A DNA stretch of 64,000 nucleotides from Cokeromyces recurvatus (lineage: Eukaryota > Mucoromycota > Mucoromycetes > Mucorales > Mucoraceae): contig NW_026251403.1 of assembly GCF_025118155.1 (NCBI RefSeq), positions 525,001 to 589,000 of the forward strand. Direction: 5' to 3'. Below the pieces are notes generated by a model that was not told where the DNA came from, did no database searches, and worked only from the letters and a program-made list of their open reading frames with translations. Positions 1 to 15,886 of this stretch are shown here, one piece after another. The translations under genes and the position numbers were made by a program. Each line of letters opens with the position of its first letter. Within the stretch, counting starts at the first letter, position 1.

Positions 1-292
1 ACATACACACACACATACATACACACACACACATACATACACACATATATATACACTAAAATACAATAAAATATATATAAAATATATTTACATAACGAAA
101 TAAAAGTAAAAATGATCGTATATAGTTCTTTTTGTTGTATGGAAGAGATAAAAAAAAGGGGGGGTTAAAAATAAATAAAGTTGTGTATTATATAATCAGG
201 ATAACTAAACCTGTTTGTAATAATTATAATAATAATAATAATAATAATAATAATTTTTTCCCCTCCCCCCCTTAATAAATTCTATATACATT
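1..292. other. Left edge, microsatellite-rich intergenic DNA
   Basis: This stretch holds a CA/CATA dinucleotide repeat at about 1-50, an AAT trinucleotide repeat at about 222-253 and short C and T runs just past the stop of the Rua1-like gene. No coding potential or RNA gene is visible. It probably contains the 3' untranslated region of the minus-strand gene that ends at 293. Confidence 0.6.
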
Positions 293-2395
293 TTATCGCT
301 TCTTTGGTACATTTGGTTTTGGTTTATGATAAACATGACACTGTAAATATAAAAATAAGTATGAATAAAAAATTCAACTTTTTTTTTTATGAATATTATA
401 TATACCTTATGTGCATGTCGGTACCAAAGAACACTATTCTTTCTTTTAATATTACTTACAGCTACCCACGTATGACATTGATGACATAAACCTTCCACTA
501 AATCTTGATCAATCCAACGTGTTTCAATAGGTTGTACAAACTCTTTACCAGAAACAGATGAAATACCATGAAAGAATTGTTTATGATACCTAAAAATACA
601 AACACATATTAATCATCCTTCTCTCTCTCTCTCTCTCCTTCGTTTTATTACCAGTAAGCACTATTTTTGAGCTGTAACCATTTGCCAGGTTTACAAGTGT
701 CGCATAATCCCTCTTTTAATTGGCCATTGTATCTAACCCATTGAGGAGTATATTTATCTCCTATAAAACGAAGTTTTTGTTTACGTGGTCTTGCTTCAGG
801 ATCTTTCCGTGCTGCTTCAATATCACGTGTAGACATATCTGGATAATCCTCTTCATTTGCTGCTTGTTCAATTTCTTCACCATATTCATCTGTATTATTC
901 ATATTTGTTTTTTGCTTTTTACGTTTAGGTTTAGCCATAATTGGAGGTGGATGATGTATTTGTGACTGCAATGGATGTGGTTGTTGTTGTTGTTGTTGTT
1001 GTTGTTGCTGTTGTTGTTGTAGATGATGAGGGTGATGATGAGGGTCCATAGAGGGCTGATGGGTTGGTAATGGTAATTTACCATGGTTAGAATAATAATA
1101 ACGTTGTTGCTGCTGTTGTTGTTGTATAGGATGTTGAGGAGGGAAAGTATATGAATAATAAGGATGAATATCAAAGTCACGTTTCATAGCACTATTATTG
1201 GTAACATCAGATTGACGAGCAAGTGGGTGTAACATAGGAATATTAGATGAAGGATGATCTTGTTGTAAAGGAGGATAACGAGAATGATATGTAGTAGTAT
1301 GTGGACCTAAAGAAGAACTCATAGTAGGATGATAAAGTCTATGGGGTGGTGGTTGTGGTGGTTGTTCTAATGTTCCTGCTGTATTATAAGGATGCTGAGA
1401 AGTAAGATGAGGATGGTGATAATGAGGCTGTTGTGGCTGAGATTGTAAATCATCATGACTCCAACTTAACTTTGTCGTTGTAGGATTTAATAAATTATCT
1501 TGTTTAAATAAAAGTGAATTAGACTTGGAACTTGAAGAAGAAGAAGAGGGTGTTATACGATGAGTATCATCATCACCATTCATTTTATAATTTGATGTAG
1601 AAGACATATTATGTAAAAGATCATGTCTTTCTAAAAAGGTGTCAGGCATTGTTTGCCAACTCATATTTACATCATAAGAATAACGTCGATTTGATTCTGC
1701 TGCTACACTTTCTAAAGCATCATCCCAAGGTGTTTTATTTTGTGAAGGAATTGACATATCATCCTGCCATTGTTGTTGCTGTGAATGAACTATAATTTTT
1801 TTTTTTTAAGGGGAGGGGGGGGAGGAGAAAAAAAAATTTTTTTTTTTATAATCAGTTAAATAAAAAAAAAAAAAAAATTTTTTATGCGCATAATTTGACT
1901 CCTTATTTCATGCTTAAAAAAAAAATTACCTTTATGATCAACTTCATTATTTTTTGGAAAGGCCATTAATTTATTGAAATTAGCTAGTAACATAGCTGCT
2001 TCAATAGAATTTCTTTGCTGTGATAGATGTAAACTCAGTTGAGCTTCATGATTTAAGCCAAAGGGTAAACCTAAAATAGCAGGACTACTTTTACGTTTAT
2101 CATATCTATTTAATAATAAAGCAGGATTTAAGCTATTTTCATTTATTTCTTGTTGTTCTTGTGAAGAAGAAGATGCCATTGATTCATCTTTAGCCGGGGT
2201 AATAATGGGTGACCCAATAGCTGCTCCAGTTATTGAATTATATTCTTCTTCGACTACTGTTGGCAAGATGGTAGGAATTGAAGATGTAGGTTTATAATCA
2301 GAACTTGAAGGCATACTTAATCGATCTGATGAAACTTCTACGTAATGATGAACAGGCTGTTCTTCTTTAGGTGGAATGTAATCTTGAATGTTCAT
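293..2395 (-). CDS. Rua1-type C-terminal domain transcription regulator
   Basis: Four exons (2395-1930, 1789-652, 589-406, 340-293) join in frame to 611 residues. The C-terminal ~110 residues match the Rua1_C family (PF14616) found in fungal regulators such as Ustilago maydis Rua1. Visible landmarks are GLCDTCKPGKWLQLKNSAYW, then the exon-spanning YHKQFFHGISSVSG, GLCHQCHTWV and WYRHAHKCH; the paired cysteines and final histidines probably bind zinc. The N-terminal ~450 residues are low complexity: serine-rich, His/Pro/Gln-rich, with a polyglutamine run encoded near 980-1020, as in many activators. A basic patch (KPKRKKQK) precedes the domain and could be a nuclear signal. The target genes cannot be inferred. 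The start is the first in-frame ATG after an AT-rich gap. The last exon is 48 nt but completes the conserved RHAxKCH motif, which supports it. Confidence 0.85.
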
Positions 2396-5300
2396 AGTAA
2401 ATAAAAGTATAAAAAAAAATTTTTTTTTCTATGTATAAAAAGCAATAATTATAAATTATATTCTAATTTGAATACATATAAACAAATGTGTGCGTATATA
2501 AATCTGTATCTTACTTTTATGCTTTTTTTATAAAGGAAAAAAAAAAGGGAAAACAAATACAATCAACAAAAGATATTTACAATATAATTAAAGCAAATAT
2601 GCGTTCTTTTTTTTAAGAAAAAAAATGAAAAAAAAAGAAGAAAGAAAAAAAAAAAAGGCAAAAAAAAAAGAGGCAAAGATTAACCAATCATGGAAAAAGG
2701 CTTATTCAAACCTCATAATGCTTATATGTGACTGTATTATTCTAATTAACAGTTATTTATTTATTTTTTCCATTTTTTCTCTTTCTTTTTTTTTAAAAAA
2801 AAAACCAAAAAAAGAAAAAATAAATAGAAAAATAAATAGAAAAGAAAAATAAATAAATAAAGGGATTAAAAGAATTTATAAAGTATATAATTTAGAATAT
2901 CTTAATTCTTGTTAAAAGATAGTATAAAATTGGTTTGGCATTTTTAAACTACATAATTTTTCTTTTAAATTTCAGATTTTCTTAATTAATTCAGTGAATT
3001 AAAAAAAAAAATAAAAAAAATCTTCAGATAAGAAAGTAACTCTTTTGAGCTAAATCAGATAAAATAAAGTACTAATTCCAGATAAACGTAAAGATATAAA
3101 TAAAGAGTGAGCTATGAAACTATGCTTACTCAAGTTCATGTTTGTATAAAGATAACAACAGTTGTGTCTATTTATTATTATTTGAACTCAATCTGTATCC
3201 TGACTAATTCATTCTCATTTAAATGTAACACCACAACAACGACACTGTACTTATTACAAACACCATAAGGCTATCTTATAGTATATTTGATCATGATTTA
3301 TATAAAAGTCGTTTATAAAACACTCTCCTATCTCTAATAATAATTCATGAAACAAGGTCTCTATGATGATGTCTTGCCATCAATCCATATTAGATAGCCT
3401 GTACTCTATTTTTTATTGTATTGTATTGTATTATATGTATATGTATTTGTATACATATTTTTTTTTTGTGCGTGTGTTGTCTGTAATAAACACAATAATC
3501 GTATTACATTTTTAAATGTAAACTAATGAATTGATAACAATAAAAAAATCGGAGAGTAAGGTAATTAATTCAACCGTTCTTCTTTCTTGACACATTTTTC
3601 CTTTATGCTGTTGATGATTGATTTGAAAGAAGAGGTTTTGAACTCTTTTGATATAAAGTTATACTAAGCATATAAAAGGTGACTGGGGAAAACAAAAAAA
3701 AAATCGCATTGATTACAAGTAAAGACAGTTCTATATTGACCCATAAAGATTTTTTTTTTTTTTTTTTTTGCTTTAGGGAAATCAACAAAGATACTATTTT
3801 AACACACACATGCTACAATAGTCTATCATTATTGTTAGTAATAGAAATAAAACATAGCTGGAATATCTTTTAACTCTATTCACAATTAGCTTTTGTACAA
3901 ACCAAAATGGATAATAGAAAGAGATGAATTCAAATTCCCTTCTTTCTTTCTTTCTTTACATCCTGGGATCATATACGATTTTCTTTTCCTTTCCTTTAGT
4001 TACCTCTATTATATTCCCTTTTTGTTCCTCCCACCAAATTAGCGATTAGGATTAAATACATATGAATCTGATAAACAATCATTATCTCTTGCCAAAAATA
4101 TGTGTATTTATTTTTATGCAAGATATACTTTTCAGGAGTAAATGACTATAAAGCTGCATAAATAATAGGTTTTAAACCTGGAATTAGATACTTTTTTTTT
4201 TTTTCCTTTATCATCTTGGAACACTAATTCAACGATAATACTATACTTGCATAAAACACAAGTAACAACTATTGTAGTAAAAGAGATGTTTCTTAATACG
4301 CGTAATTTATTTATCTTTCATTACTAGACAATTTTTTTTTGTCATAATGAAACGACAAAACTAGTCAGAATGAAAAAGCAAAAGACAATATGGAAGTAAA
4401 GTACAGAGGGATAGGTCTTGGTTTCACACGTGTTTCTAGTATTGTATTTGATCTTCAACTTATTTTGGTTAGTGTGCTTTGTAAGAGAAGATAAAAGACG
4501 ACATTGAACCACCCTTGCTATTGTACTACAACTCTATATTTAAACTTATTCAAAGGAAAGCAGAAATAACATAAGGCTATAAAAGAGAAAACAAAAAAGC
4601 CCATCCTGTTTATGCTACTAGTGGTCGTAGCCTTTTAACAAGCTTTTAATATAATGTTTGTTGACAGTATAGATGTGGTTGTGTATTCATTTTCTAATTT
4701 TATTTCTTTCGATACTCAACTATTAACAATAGTAATACATCTTTATCAAGCCTATCTAGCCAAAATAATCTGATAAATGGCTGTTTAGAACATGATCATT
4801 TCTCAAGTCTTTATAAGATTACTTTCTACAGATTATAAATATTACCGAGATTACTAAAGGCAGAATGATATTAGGATAAAAATGATATTAGTAGGAAAAA
4901 AACAATGTCTGTATAATAATGTCCTCCCCTTTTTATTTTCTTGAGAATTAAATAAAGCAATTTGATATACTAGTTTATTCTATAGTCGTATTCCTTTTGA
5001 TCGGCATCTCAGGTGAACTTTGGCGTATTTTTTTTTTTTTTTATTTATTTCTTCAGATGTAAAATATCTAATCAGTTTAACCATTACGTTTCAAGTTGAG
5101 TTTTATTGAAACACAAAATTAAAACACATGCATGCGTCTGTCTTTCTTTTTTTTTCTTTCTTTATTTAGAATTAAAAATTAAATAAATACATATAACATA
5201 GCAATGATAGTTGTTTAAAAAAAAAAAAAGAGTGTGGTTCCCTTAGATCAAAATAATAGCTTTACTGCTGTTGTTGTTTTACATCATAATCATATGCAAA

Positions 5301-6941
5301 ATGAATATTTACAATGAAAAAGAAAGATGTGAACAGTCCCATTAAACGGTTTTCATTGGATAAATAATTACGGAGATCAATTAATAATTTTTTATTAAAA
5401 AAAATTTTTTTTTATTTTTTATTTTTTTTTTTTATTTTTGAAATTAAAAAGTGTCAGACATTACAAAAAAATATAAAAAGCCATTATTTTCTTTTTCGAT
5501 AAATAGAGTGCTCCTTTTTTTTTATTTATTTATTTCTTTCTCAACATACTCACGACAAGCTTATCTAATTCGAGACAAAAGCAAAAAAAAAAAAGGTAAA
5601 TATAAATTTAATTACTTATATGTATACGTGTATACGTGCATACATACATATTACATGAACATAATGTATGTATATGCTATAAAGTGTTTTATATTTGTTT
5701 CTGTGCATCTGTTTTCCTTAAGAAAACGTATATCGCGTATAAATATAACACTTTAATGTATGCAGTACACGAAAAAAATATGCTGGCCAAGGATTATAGA
5801 CATATTTGCTACTTCTGAGAGATAATGAAGTTAAAAAATATCACCAAGATCTATGAGGCTTGCACTTGCATTTTATTTTTTATAATAATATTTGTCAACT
5901 AATTTTTTTTTGTTGTTTCATTAGATTTATTTAGCGTGAATTAAGCTTTCAGATTTGTATGTAGGATTGCCTTTTTTTTTAAAAAAAAGACAATCTTGCA
6001 GTAACAAATTTAAGAAGCAAATTTTCTTGTAAATTCATCTTTTTTGCTTTTGTTTTTTGTTTTTTTTTCTTTTGTGTTTAAATAAATAAAAATTTACTTT
6101 TTTAAAATATTTTCATTTGTGTGTGAATTCTGATGCTAAATTCTGTGTGCGTGTGTTTTTTTAATACGTAGTTGAATCTTTATTGCTGAATTTTCGCCTA
6201 CTAAAACGTATTTTAGCTCAACCCCTTGTCATTTAATTGCTCTTTTACTTTTTATATGAAATAGTACATACATTTATTACGTATTTATCTATTTTTTTTG
6301 TTTTTTGTTTGTTTGTTTCCCTTACTTGTATCTCTTTTATTTACTATTTTGTTTTCCAAATGTAATTATACCGATTATTCTAATTACGAATTCTTCATTA
6401 ATGAAATTGTCTTCTACTTTCTATCATGGCAAAAAATATAACGAATCTAATTGGTGGTTACAGTTTAATCACAGTCACACATACAAAATAGTCATTAGAT
6501 ATATAAGCCCTGTTCTTATTTTTTTTTATTTTTTATATTTTTTTTTCCAAAAAAAAAAAAAAAAATTTTTTTTCTCTCTCCTATATATAAAATAATTCAA
6601 TAGAACTTAAAAGGTAAAAAAAAAAAAAAAAAAAAAAATAAAGGAAAGAGGAATGCTTCCTTACTTCTGACTCTAAATTTTTTTTTCTTTTTCTTTTTAT
6701 ATTTATAATCTTTTTACGTTTACCATCCTACACTAACATTCTACATATCATTATTCCTTTTTTTTTTTTTTTTTTATTTCTGTGTATTATATAACATTTA
6801 TTATATACCCTGGCTCTCTCTTTTTTTCTTTTCTCTTTTTTCTTTTTCTTTTTTTTTTTTTATAGATAAATTATTTATACATATAAAAGTATACATTTAT
6901 CTAAAATACACATATATATTTTGGCTTTTTGAAATAAAGAA
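2396..6941. other. 4.5-kb gene-free gap between divergent genes
   Basis: This stretch separates the Rua1-like gene (-) from the BET gene (+), which point away from each other. It is AT-rich with many poly(A)/poly(T) runs. The few open frames are homopolymer artefacts rich in Lys or Phe, with no recognisable domain and no splice pattern. It must contain both promoters. No RNA gene could be identified by eye. A small inverted repeat with a T8A8 core lies near 5970-5995. Confidence 0.5.
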
Positions 6942-7057
6942 ATGGATGTAGATATTAAGCTTTCACCAAAACAAATGTAAATAGTTTAAAAATTTTACGC
7001 GTTAAAAAAAAATATGTATCCTAGAAACTAATTCTTTCTTTCTTCCTTTATATACAT

Positions 7058-7091
<34 letters not shown>

Positions 7092-9367
7092 ATTTTTATA
7101 TGTATATTATATGTATACAGACACCAAGAAGAATTTGAAGAAATTGATACGACATTAAACAGACCCAAAATAGAATTAAAGGAAAATGTATCTTTGTTAG
7201 ATCGTGGTAAGAGTAATAAAAAGCAGGTAATAATAATAATAATAACATAAAAAAAAACAACAAAGCATATATATATATATATATACATATACACATATTT
7301 ATTATCTGATTATAATTTTTATATAGTCAAGAACCAATTCACTTTCACCTTCTACGACTAGCAAATCAAATATGACACGCGATCAGATAAAGTATTGTGG
7401 TGCTATTATGAGAAATTTAAAAAAGCATAGAGATGCTGCTCCCTTCTTACACCCTGTTGATTACGTTAAATTAAATGTGCCCGATTATCCAAAAATCATT
7501 AAATACCCCATGGATCTAATGACGGTAGACCAAAAATTAATGTCTGCTCAATACGATGCTGTAGAAGAATTCATTAACGATATTCGTTTGATTTTTAATA
7601 ACTGTTATAAATTTAATGGTCCCGAAGCCATGATCTCTATGCTTTGTCAAAATGTAGAATCTGCATTTGAAAAGAGTTTAAGACAGATGCCACCTTCAAA
7701 GGATGTAAGTATTCGTGTTAGTGTCTATGATTTCTTCTCTCTTCTTTTAACCTATCTATTTATTTTATTTATTCAGTCTGCAACTCCTAGATCTATGTCA
7801 CCCTTTTTTGATGATGATCATGACAAGATAAAGAGAAGAAAAAATAATATAAAAACAAACGAAAACAAATCTTCTTTATCAACTCATATGCTACGTCGTG
7901 CCTCTGAAGAGAGTCGACCTAAAAGAGAGGTTCATCCACCTCCCTCTAAAGATTATCCTGAGCCCATCCTAAAGCGACGTAATAATAATAATAATCCTCG
8001 AAAGAATGACTTGCAAATGAAATTCTGTGCTCAGACATTAAAGGAATTAAAAAAGAACAAATATAGAGATATCAATTACCCATTCTTGGCTCCTGTGGAT
8101 GTTGTTGCACTTAACATTCCTGACTATGTTGACATCATTAAACACCCAATGGATTTGTCTACCATCGAAAGAAAGTTGAATGAAGGAGATTATGAAGACC
8201 CTAAACAATTTGAACAAGATATTCGTCTCATGTTTAACAATTGTTATACTTATAATCCACCTAATTTACCTGTTTATAAAATGGGTCGTGAATTAGAAAA
8301 GGTATTTGACGAGAAATGGACTCAAAGACCTTCAACTCCTGTACCTACACCCATGACTGAAGAAGCATTTGAAGATATACAAGAAGAAGAGGAAGAAGAA
8401 GGAAGAAGAAGAAGAACAGGAGGAGGAGGAGGAGGAGTAGTCGTAGAAGAAGAAGAAGAAGAGGAGGATGAAGAGATGGGAGGGGATTCAGATTTTGGTA
8501 AGTCGTCATTTATGATTTGAGTATATTATATATACATATATTAAATCCATATGTACTACTATTTATGATATTGTAGAACGAGATCAAAAGATTGCAGAAC
8601 TAGAACGTCATATCGCCACAATCTCTCAACAGATTGCATCTATAAAGTCACAAAAGAGAAGGAGATCAGAAAAGACGATAGGACGTCGTCAGAGTAAGCC
8701 AACATTAAAGGAAAAGAAACCAGTAAAGGAAAGGAAGAGAAGGGTGACAAAGAAGAAAGAAAGACAACAAACAACTAAATCAGGAGAAGAATTCCCTGAA
8801 TTTACTTTTGATCAAAAGAAAGATTTGAGTGAACAAATAAATAATTTGACAGGTGAACGTTTAAGTACGGTTGTGAACATTATTCAAAGCTCGATGCCAA
8901 ATTTAAACGGGGTAAGTTGTTGTTATTGTTGATATTTGTATGTATGTATGTGTCTAATTTATACATGCCCTACATGTGTATTATTAGCAAGGACAAGATG
9001 AAATTGTATTAGACATCGATTCACTTGATAGACGTACTCTGCACAGGTTGCATGAGTTTGTTACTGGTGAAAGTTTGATTCATAAAAATAAGAGATCTTC
9101 ACCAACACCAAAGAGACCAAGAACTCATTACTCAGAAAGAGCAACTGATCGTAAGATTCGTCAACTTGAAGAAACCTTACAAAAATTTAATTCAGGTATG
9201 AATGAAATAATGGCATTGAATAGCATTTTTTTTTTAAATATTGATTATTATCCTTTGTCTGTGTGTGTGTGCGTGTGTTTTTAGATAATGAGGAATCTTC
9301 TAGTGAAAGTGATTCTGATAGTTCTTCTGGTTCTGAATCTGATGATTCTGCTAGTGATTCTGATTAA
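6942..9367 (+). CDS. BET family double bromodomain protein (Bdf1/Brd4-like)
   Basis: Seven exons (6942-6976, 7121-7226, 7327-7704, 7777-8497, 8577-8911, 8988-9195, 9285-9367) give 621 residues. Bromodomain 1 starts near QIKYCGAIMRNLKKH and contains NVPDYPKIIKYPMDL and the acetyl-lysine asparagine in FNNCYKFN. Bromodomain 2 (MKFCAQTLKELKKNK, NIPDYVDIIKHPMDL, FNNCYTYN) has the same set of landmarks. Next come an acidic Glu-rich stretch, a predicted coiled coil (ERDQKIAELERHIATI), a Lys/Arg-rich region and an ET (NET) domain (FPEFTFDQKKDLSEQINNL, followed by LDIDSLDRRTLHRLHEFV). The protein ends in a Ser/Asp/Glu-rich tail. BET proteins read acetylated histone tails and recruit transcription machinery in the nucleus. 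The gene converges on the EB1 gene, 142 bp away. It is one of two bromodomain genes in the window (with GCN5). Confidence 0.93.
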
Positions 9368-9421
9368 ATATGTAGATACCTTTTGTTTCATGTATACATA
9401 TATAAATAAAAATAGTATAAC

Positions 9422-9459
<38 letters not shown>

Positions 9460-9509
9460 CATTTCATTTTATTTTATTTAGAAATCTTTTTTTTTTTTAA
9501 AAAAAACAT
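9368..9509. terminator. Shared 3' region of convergent BET and EB1 genes
   Basis: Only 142 bp separate the two stop codons. The gap contains an AATAAA-like stretch just after the BET stop and a T run of about 37 nt (9423-9459). Polyadenylation of both transcripts must occur here or within the opposing gene, so overlapping 3' ends are likely. Confidence 0.5.
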
Positions 9510-10680
9510 CTAAAAGGTTTCATCATCATAGTCTAAAACTTTTCCTTCTTCTTCTTCTTCAGGAGGCACTTCAAAGCCTTCTTCTGTACTATACAAAATA
9601 GATTGAATGCCTTGTAAGATAGGAAGTGCCTCATGCTCTTCTTCTACTACTTCTGGATTTTCCATTTCAATTTGTTCTAGATTTTCTTGAACAACAATTT
9701 CAATTTCTCGTAACTTTCCAAAATAGAAATCACGTTCCTTTTCAAGTCCATCCACTGTTAACTTGAGTTCTGCAATCTGTTTATTTAATTCAATAATCAT
9801 TGACGCTGAATGATTATCCAAGACACTAGTACGTCCTCCTCGACTCATACTACGTGTAGCTAATTTATATATATATATATATATATATATTAAACTGTGT
9901 TTTCTATCTATCTATCTTTCTTTCCTTTTCTTTCTTACCTGGAGTTTTAGTGGGTCTTCTACCAGCAGAACTAACTCTACCAGTACTGGCAGTAGATGAT
10001 GATCTAGTTGCACCTACACTAGGTGTACTTCCCAATCCTTTACGACGAGCCAAAGGATCATATTCTCCTCCTGGGTAATTTTGTTCCCAGAATCTTTTAA
10101 CCCATTGCATAAATTCCAAATTATCTTGAAGCTTACATTTTATTAAACGATCGACTGGAACATTCTATTTTCGAAATAATAATAATAATAACAATCTTTT
10201 GTTATTATTAAAAGTAACTAATAACTATCATTCTATTACCTTTTCAATTCTAAATGAATAAAGAAAAAAAAAACGCGTATAAATAAATTTGTTTCCAATA
10301 TAAAATAATCAGTCCACATCTTACTTGTGTTTTTTAAAAGTGTTTTGCAAAATCTTGAAATTATTAATAAACTCATATTCAAGTTTAGCTTCGAATTTTA
10401 CTTTGCTCATGGGCACATCCCCTAATACGCGAGTAATAATTAGTGGATTGCTTTGTTACTGAACATGTTAAACTCATTTTACCGTAGATGGAATCAAAAA
10501 TCTGGCAATAAGCAGCACCTATCGTAATCCCCGTACCCCTTTTTTTTTTAACAAAGTCTGATCTAAAAAAAACGATGAAATAATTAACGTATTACCTGTT
10601 CCTGCTTGCTCAACCTTGGTATATCTCATTTGTAACAATTCATTAAGCCACGCCAACAATTCAGTACGAGATTCTCCCAT
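9510..10680 (-). CDS. EB1/Bim1/Mal3 microtubule plus-end tracking protein
   Basis: Six exons (10680-10596, 10518-10483, 10421-10325, 10249-10240, 10164-9939, 9859-9510) give 267 residues. The N-terminal calponin-homology domain begins [16 protein letters not shown] and continues through [35 protein letters not shown] and [21 protein letters not shown] Ser/Thr/Arg-rich linker follows, then the EB1 dimerisation coiled coil ([33 protein letters not shown]) and an acidic tail ending ETF, the aromatic C-terminal motif also recalled from yeast Bim1 that binds CAP-Gly partners. The family binds growing microtubule ends and recruits partners. Exon 4 is only 10 nt; without it the conserved KIEK before VPVDRLIK is lost and the frame breaks. 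Confidence 0.93.
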
Positions 10681-11073
10681 CTTTACTTTTATACGTGTAA
10701 AATAAAAATAAAAAAATAAAATAAATATGTGAATACACAATGTTTAATGTGCTATTAAAAAAAAAAAAAAAAAAATTTTGAAACGATCTGAGATTGAAAA
10801 TAATTAATTTTATGTTAGCAGAAAAAAAAAAAACATTTTTTGATTTTTTTTAACATTCCTTATAAATCTAATGTGGATTACGAAGAGAAATAAAAATTGA
10901 AGAAATTAATTTTAACCCAGTATCTGTACATAAAATCAAAAAGGAGAGAAGAGAGAGAGAGAGAAAAAGAGAGAGAGAGTCTAGAAGCGATTATTATAGA
11001 AATGTGGATCATTTCTGTAAATGAGCGATACAAATAACTCAAACGTAAATAATTTCACAAGGAGCTGTCTGCA

Positions 11074-11116
<43 letters not shown>

Positions 11117-12144
11117 GAACTTGATATGAGTAGTGCTGAAAATAAACAAAAAATTCTTAAAGAATGAAGTATAGTCTTACACGTTGCTAAGCTACTTACG
11201 GATATTAAAAATATTCTTAATCAGCATGATGTATATGAATTTTCAAACGTTTCTGAACATGTATACAATCTATATCCATAATACGTTTTTTTTATAAAAA
11301 AAAGGGAAAGATATAAACCCATTAAAATAATTTTTTTTCTTCTATTCTCTTATTTGAGGCTGAAGAAAAAGCAACTGTTCTGTATTTGCTTAATGTCTTT
11401 AATTTTATTATGATGTTTTGAACAGCTCTGTTGCTAGTTATTTAATAATAATAATTATAAAGAAAGCATCATTTAGGCTTCAACTCTAAACTCTTCTCTA
11501 CTTATTGGCCTATAACAGACTAAGGTCATCGTATTCTATGTTTGGGTTATCTATATGATCTTCTAGAGAATGAGAATAGGCTCATACTTTTATCATTAAC
11601 ACTAGGATTGGTTGTCTCATAGTAGTAAAAAAAAAAAAAAAAAAGTCTAAGCTCTGCCTCTATTATTATTCAAATACAGGCATTCACTTGGCTATATTTT
11701 GTTTAAAAATCATGATAGGTACATTTCTCGGCTCTCTTATTTACTTGGAACAAGCTGCTTTACTAGCAAAAAATGTACAAGCTCTGACTTGACTTGACTT
11801 GTCTATACTATTCTTCATGAAATGAATTATTTACTTTATGATTAGCTCCTCAATTGAAATTTATAGTTGTGCTAGTATTTTTCTAGTTCATTTCTTTTTT
11901 TTTTTTTTTTTCTTTATCGTCTCCTTTATCTATTTAACTGACTAGACAATTTATCTATATTTTCACTTGGTTACTACGACTTTTTTTTTTCTTTATTAAT
12001 AAAAAGTTGTAAAGAAAGAAAGTAATAAGTTACAATGATAACAAATGTTACCTATAAAAGATATATGTATTTATAATATTAAAAAAATTAATTATTATTT
12101 ACAAAGGTGGTATATTCATTCTTTTTTTTTTTTCCTTGCTTCTT
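10681..12144. other. Gene-free gap between EB1 and GCN5
   Basis: No coding exon was found in this 1.46-kb stretch. It contains poly(A)/poly(T) tracts, including a T run of about 33 nt near 11080-11112, and a GA-repeat near 10945-10978. It holds the EB1 promoter and the GCN5 3' end. No tRNA-like B box was seen. Confidence 0.5.
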
Positions 12145-14585
<2,441 letters not shown>

Positions 14586-14836
14586 TTTTTTTTCCTTCTA
14601 TCTTATTATTACTATTTGTACAAGGAATATAAAATAAGTTTTCTTCTAATGTGTAAAAATGTAGATGGAAAAAAAAAAAAAAAAAGGAATTGAAATGAAA
14701 TGAAATGAAATGAAAAAAAAAAAAAAAATAAAAAACGAAATAAAATAAAACAAAATAAAACAAAATAAAATAATAGCTATATTTACTGCTAATAAAGGAA
14801 AAAGAAAAATACACGTAATTGTATAATATGATTTAA

Positions 14837-14873
<37 letters not shown>

Positions 14874-15681
14874 AAAGAAAAAAAAGAAAGAAAGAAAGAA
14901 AGGGATGTAATGCTTTATTCGTATGTCATTTTTCTATTATAAATATTGCATTGGCAGTAGATGCGTTGTTTATTGGCGCATGAATATACAAGAAAAATAA
15001 AATAAAAATAAAAATAAAACACAAGCAGATGCATATGCATATGCATCAATAAATTAAGAGGATTTTGCGGAATATTTAAAGACACTCTATTATTGCATGA
15101 TACTGAATCATATTCATTAGCTCTCTACTTACCAGTAATAGTAAAAACTCTAAATCCATATTTTGTTTAGCCAAAAAAAAAAAAAAAAAAAAAGGCCACA
15201 GATAAGTATATGATTTCAAATATAGACCCGATTCCCTAAACTATTACAAATGTAATGATCTGTCTACAACTTTTGCATAAATTAATAACAATCGAGATAC
15301 TTTTGGATATAAGCGAAGAATAGGCAAGATTGCTAATGATAATGGGTTCAGAGTACGTTCATATGAACTTTGAAGTTATTTTAAAAGACTTGTAATTGAT
15401 TTTTTTTGGCTTGTCTTGTTACTGTTTAATAAATCAACACTTCTTGGACTTACTTTAAGGTAGAAGAGTTTTATTTTTAAAGACAATATAGCAAATACCT
15501 TCTTCCAGAATCTACAACAAGCATAGCTGTTATCAAAATCTTGGTCTACTATGGAGGACAAAAATTAGAGATATACTGTCAAGTAATTTCTGTTAAAATA
15601 ATATATTAAAGACGAGTTAATTACAATTAGTTTAAAAGGGAATCACATTGATAAATCATCTTTACAGAGTCTAAGAAGAAG

Positions 15682-15713
<32 letters not shown>

Positions 15714-15843
15714 CAATGTCTAAATTTATTCATAGGAATTAAAAAAAAAAAAAAAATAGAATGAAAGATTATGACAGCTTTTCTATAGAAGATAAGTTCA
15801 GTAACTTTTTTCTATACTTTGGTTTGGTATGATCGTTATAAGC

Positions 15844-15886
<43 letters not shown>

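Noticed and set aside
2625..2852. 75-residue Lys-rich open frame
   Set aside because: It is produced by consecutive A runs; no domain, no splice context.
4480..4530. Possible tRNA B box on the minus strand (GGTTCAATGTC)
   Set aside because: It does not fit GGTTCRANNCC at the last positions, and no A box or cloverleaf could be traced.
7028..7296. Tyr/Ile/Val-rich minus-strand frames
   Set aside because: They arise from AC/AT microsatellites in introns 1 and 2 of the BET gene.
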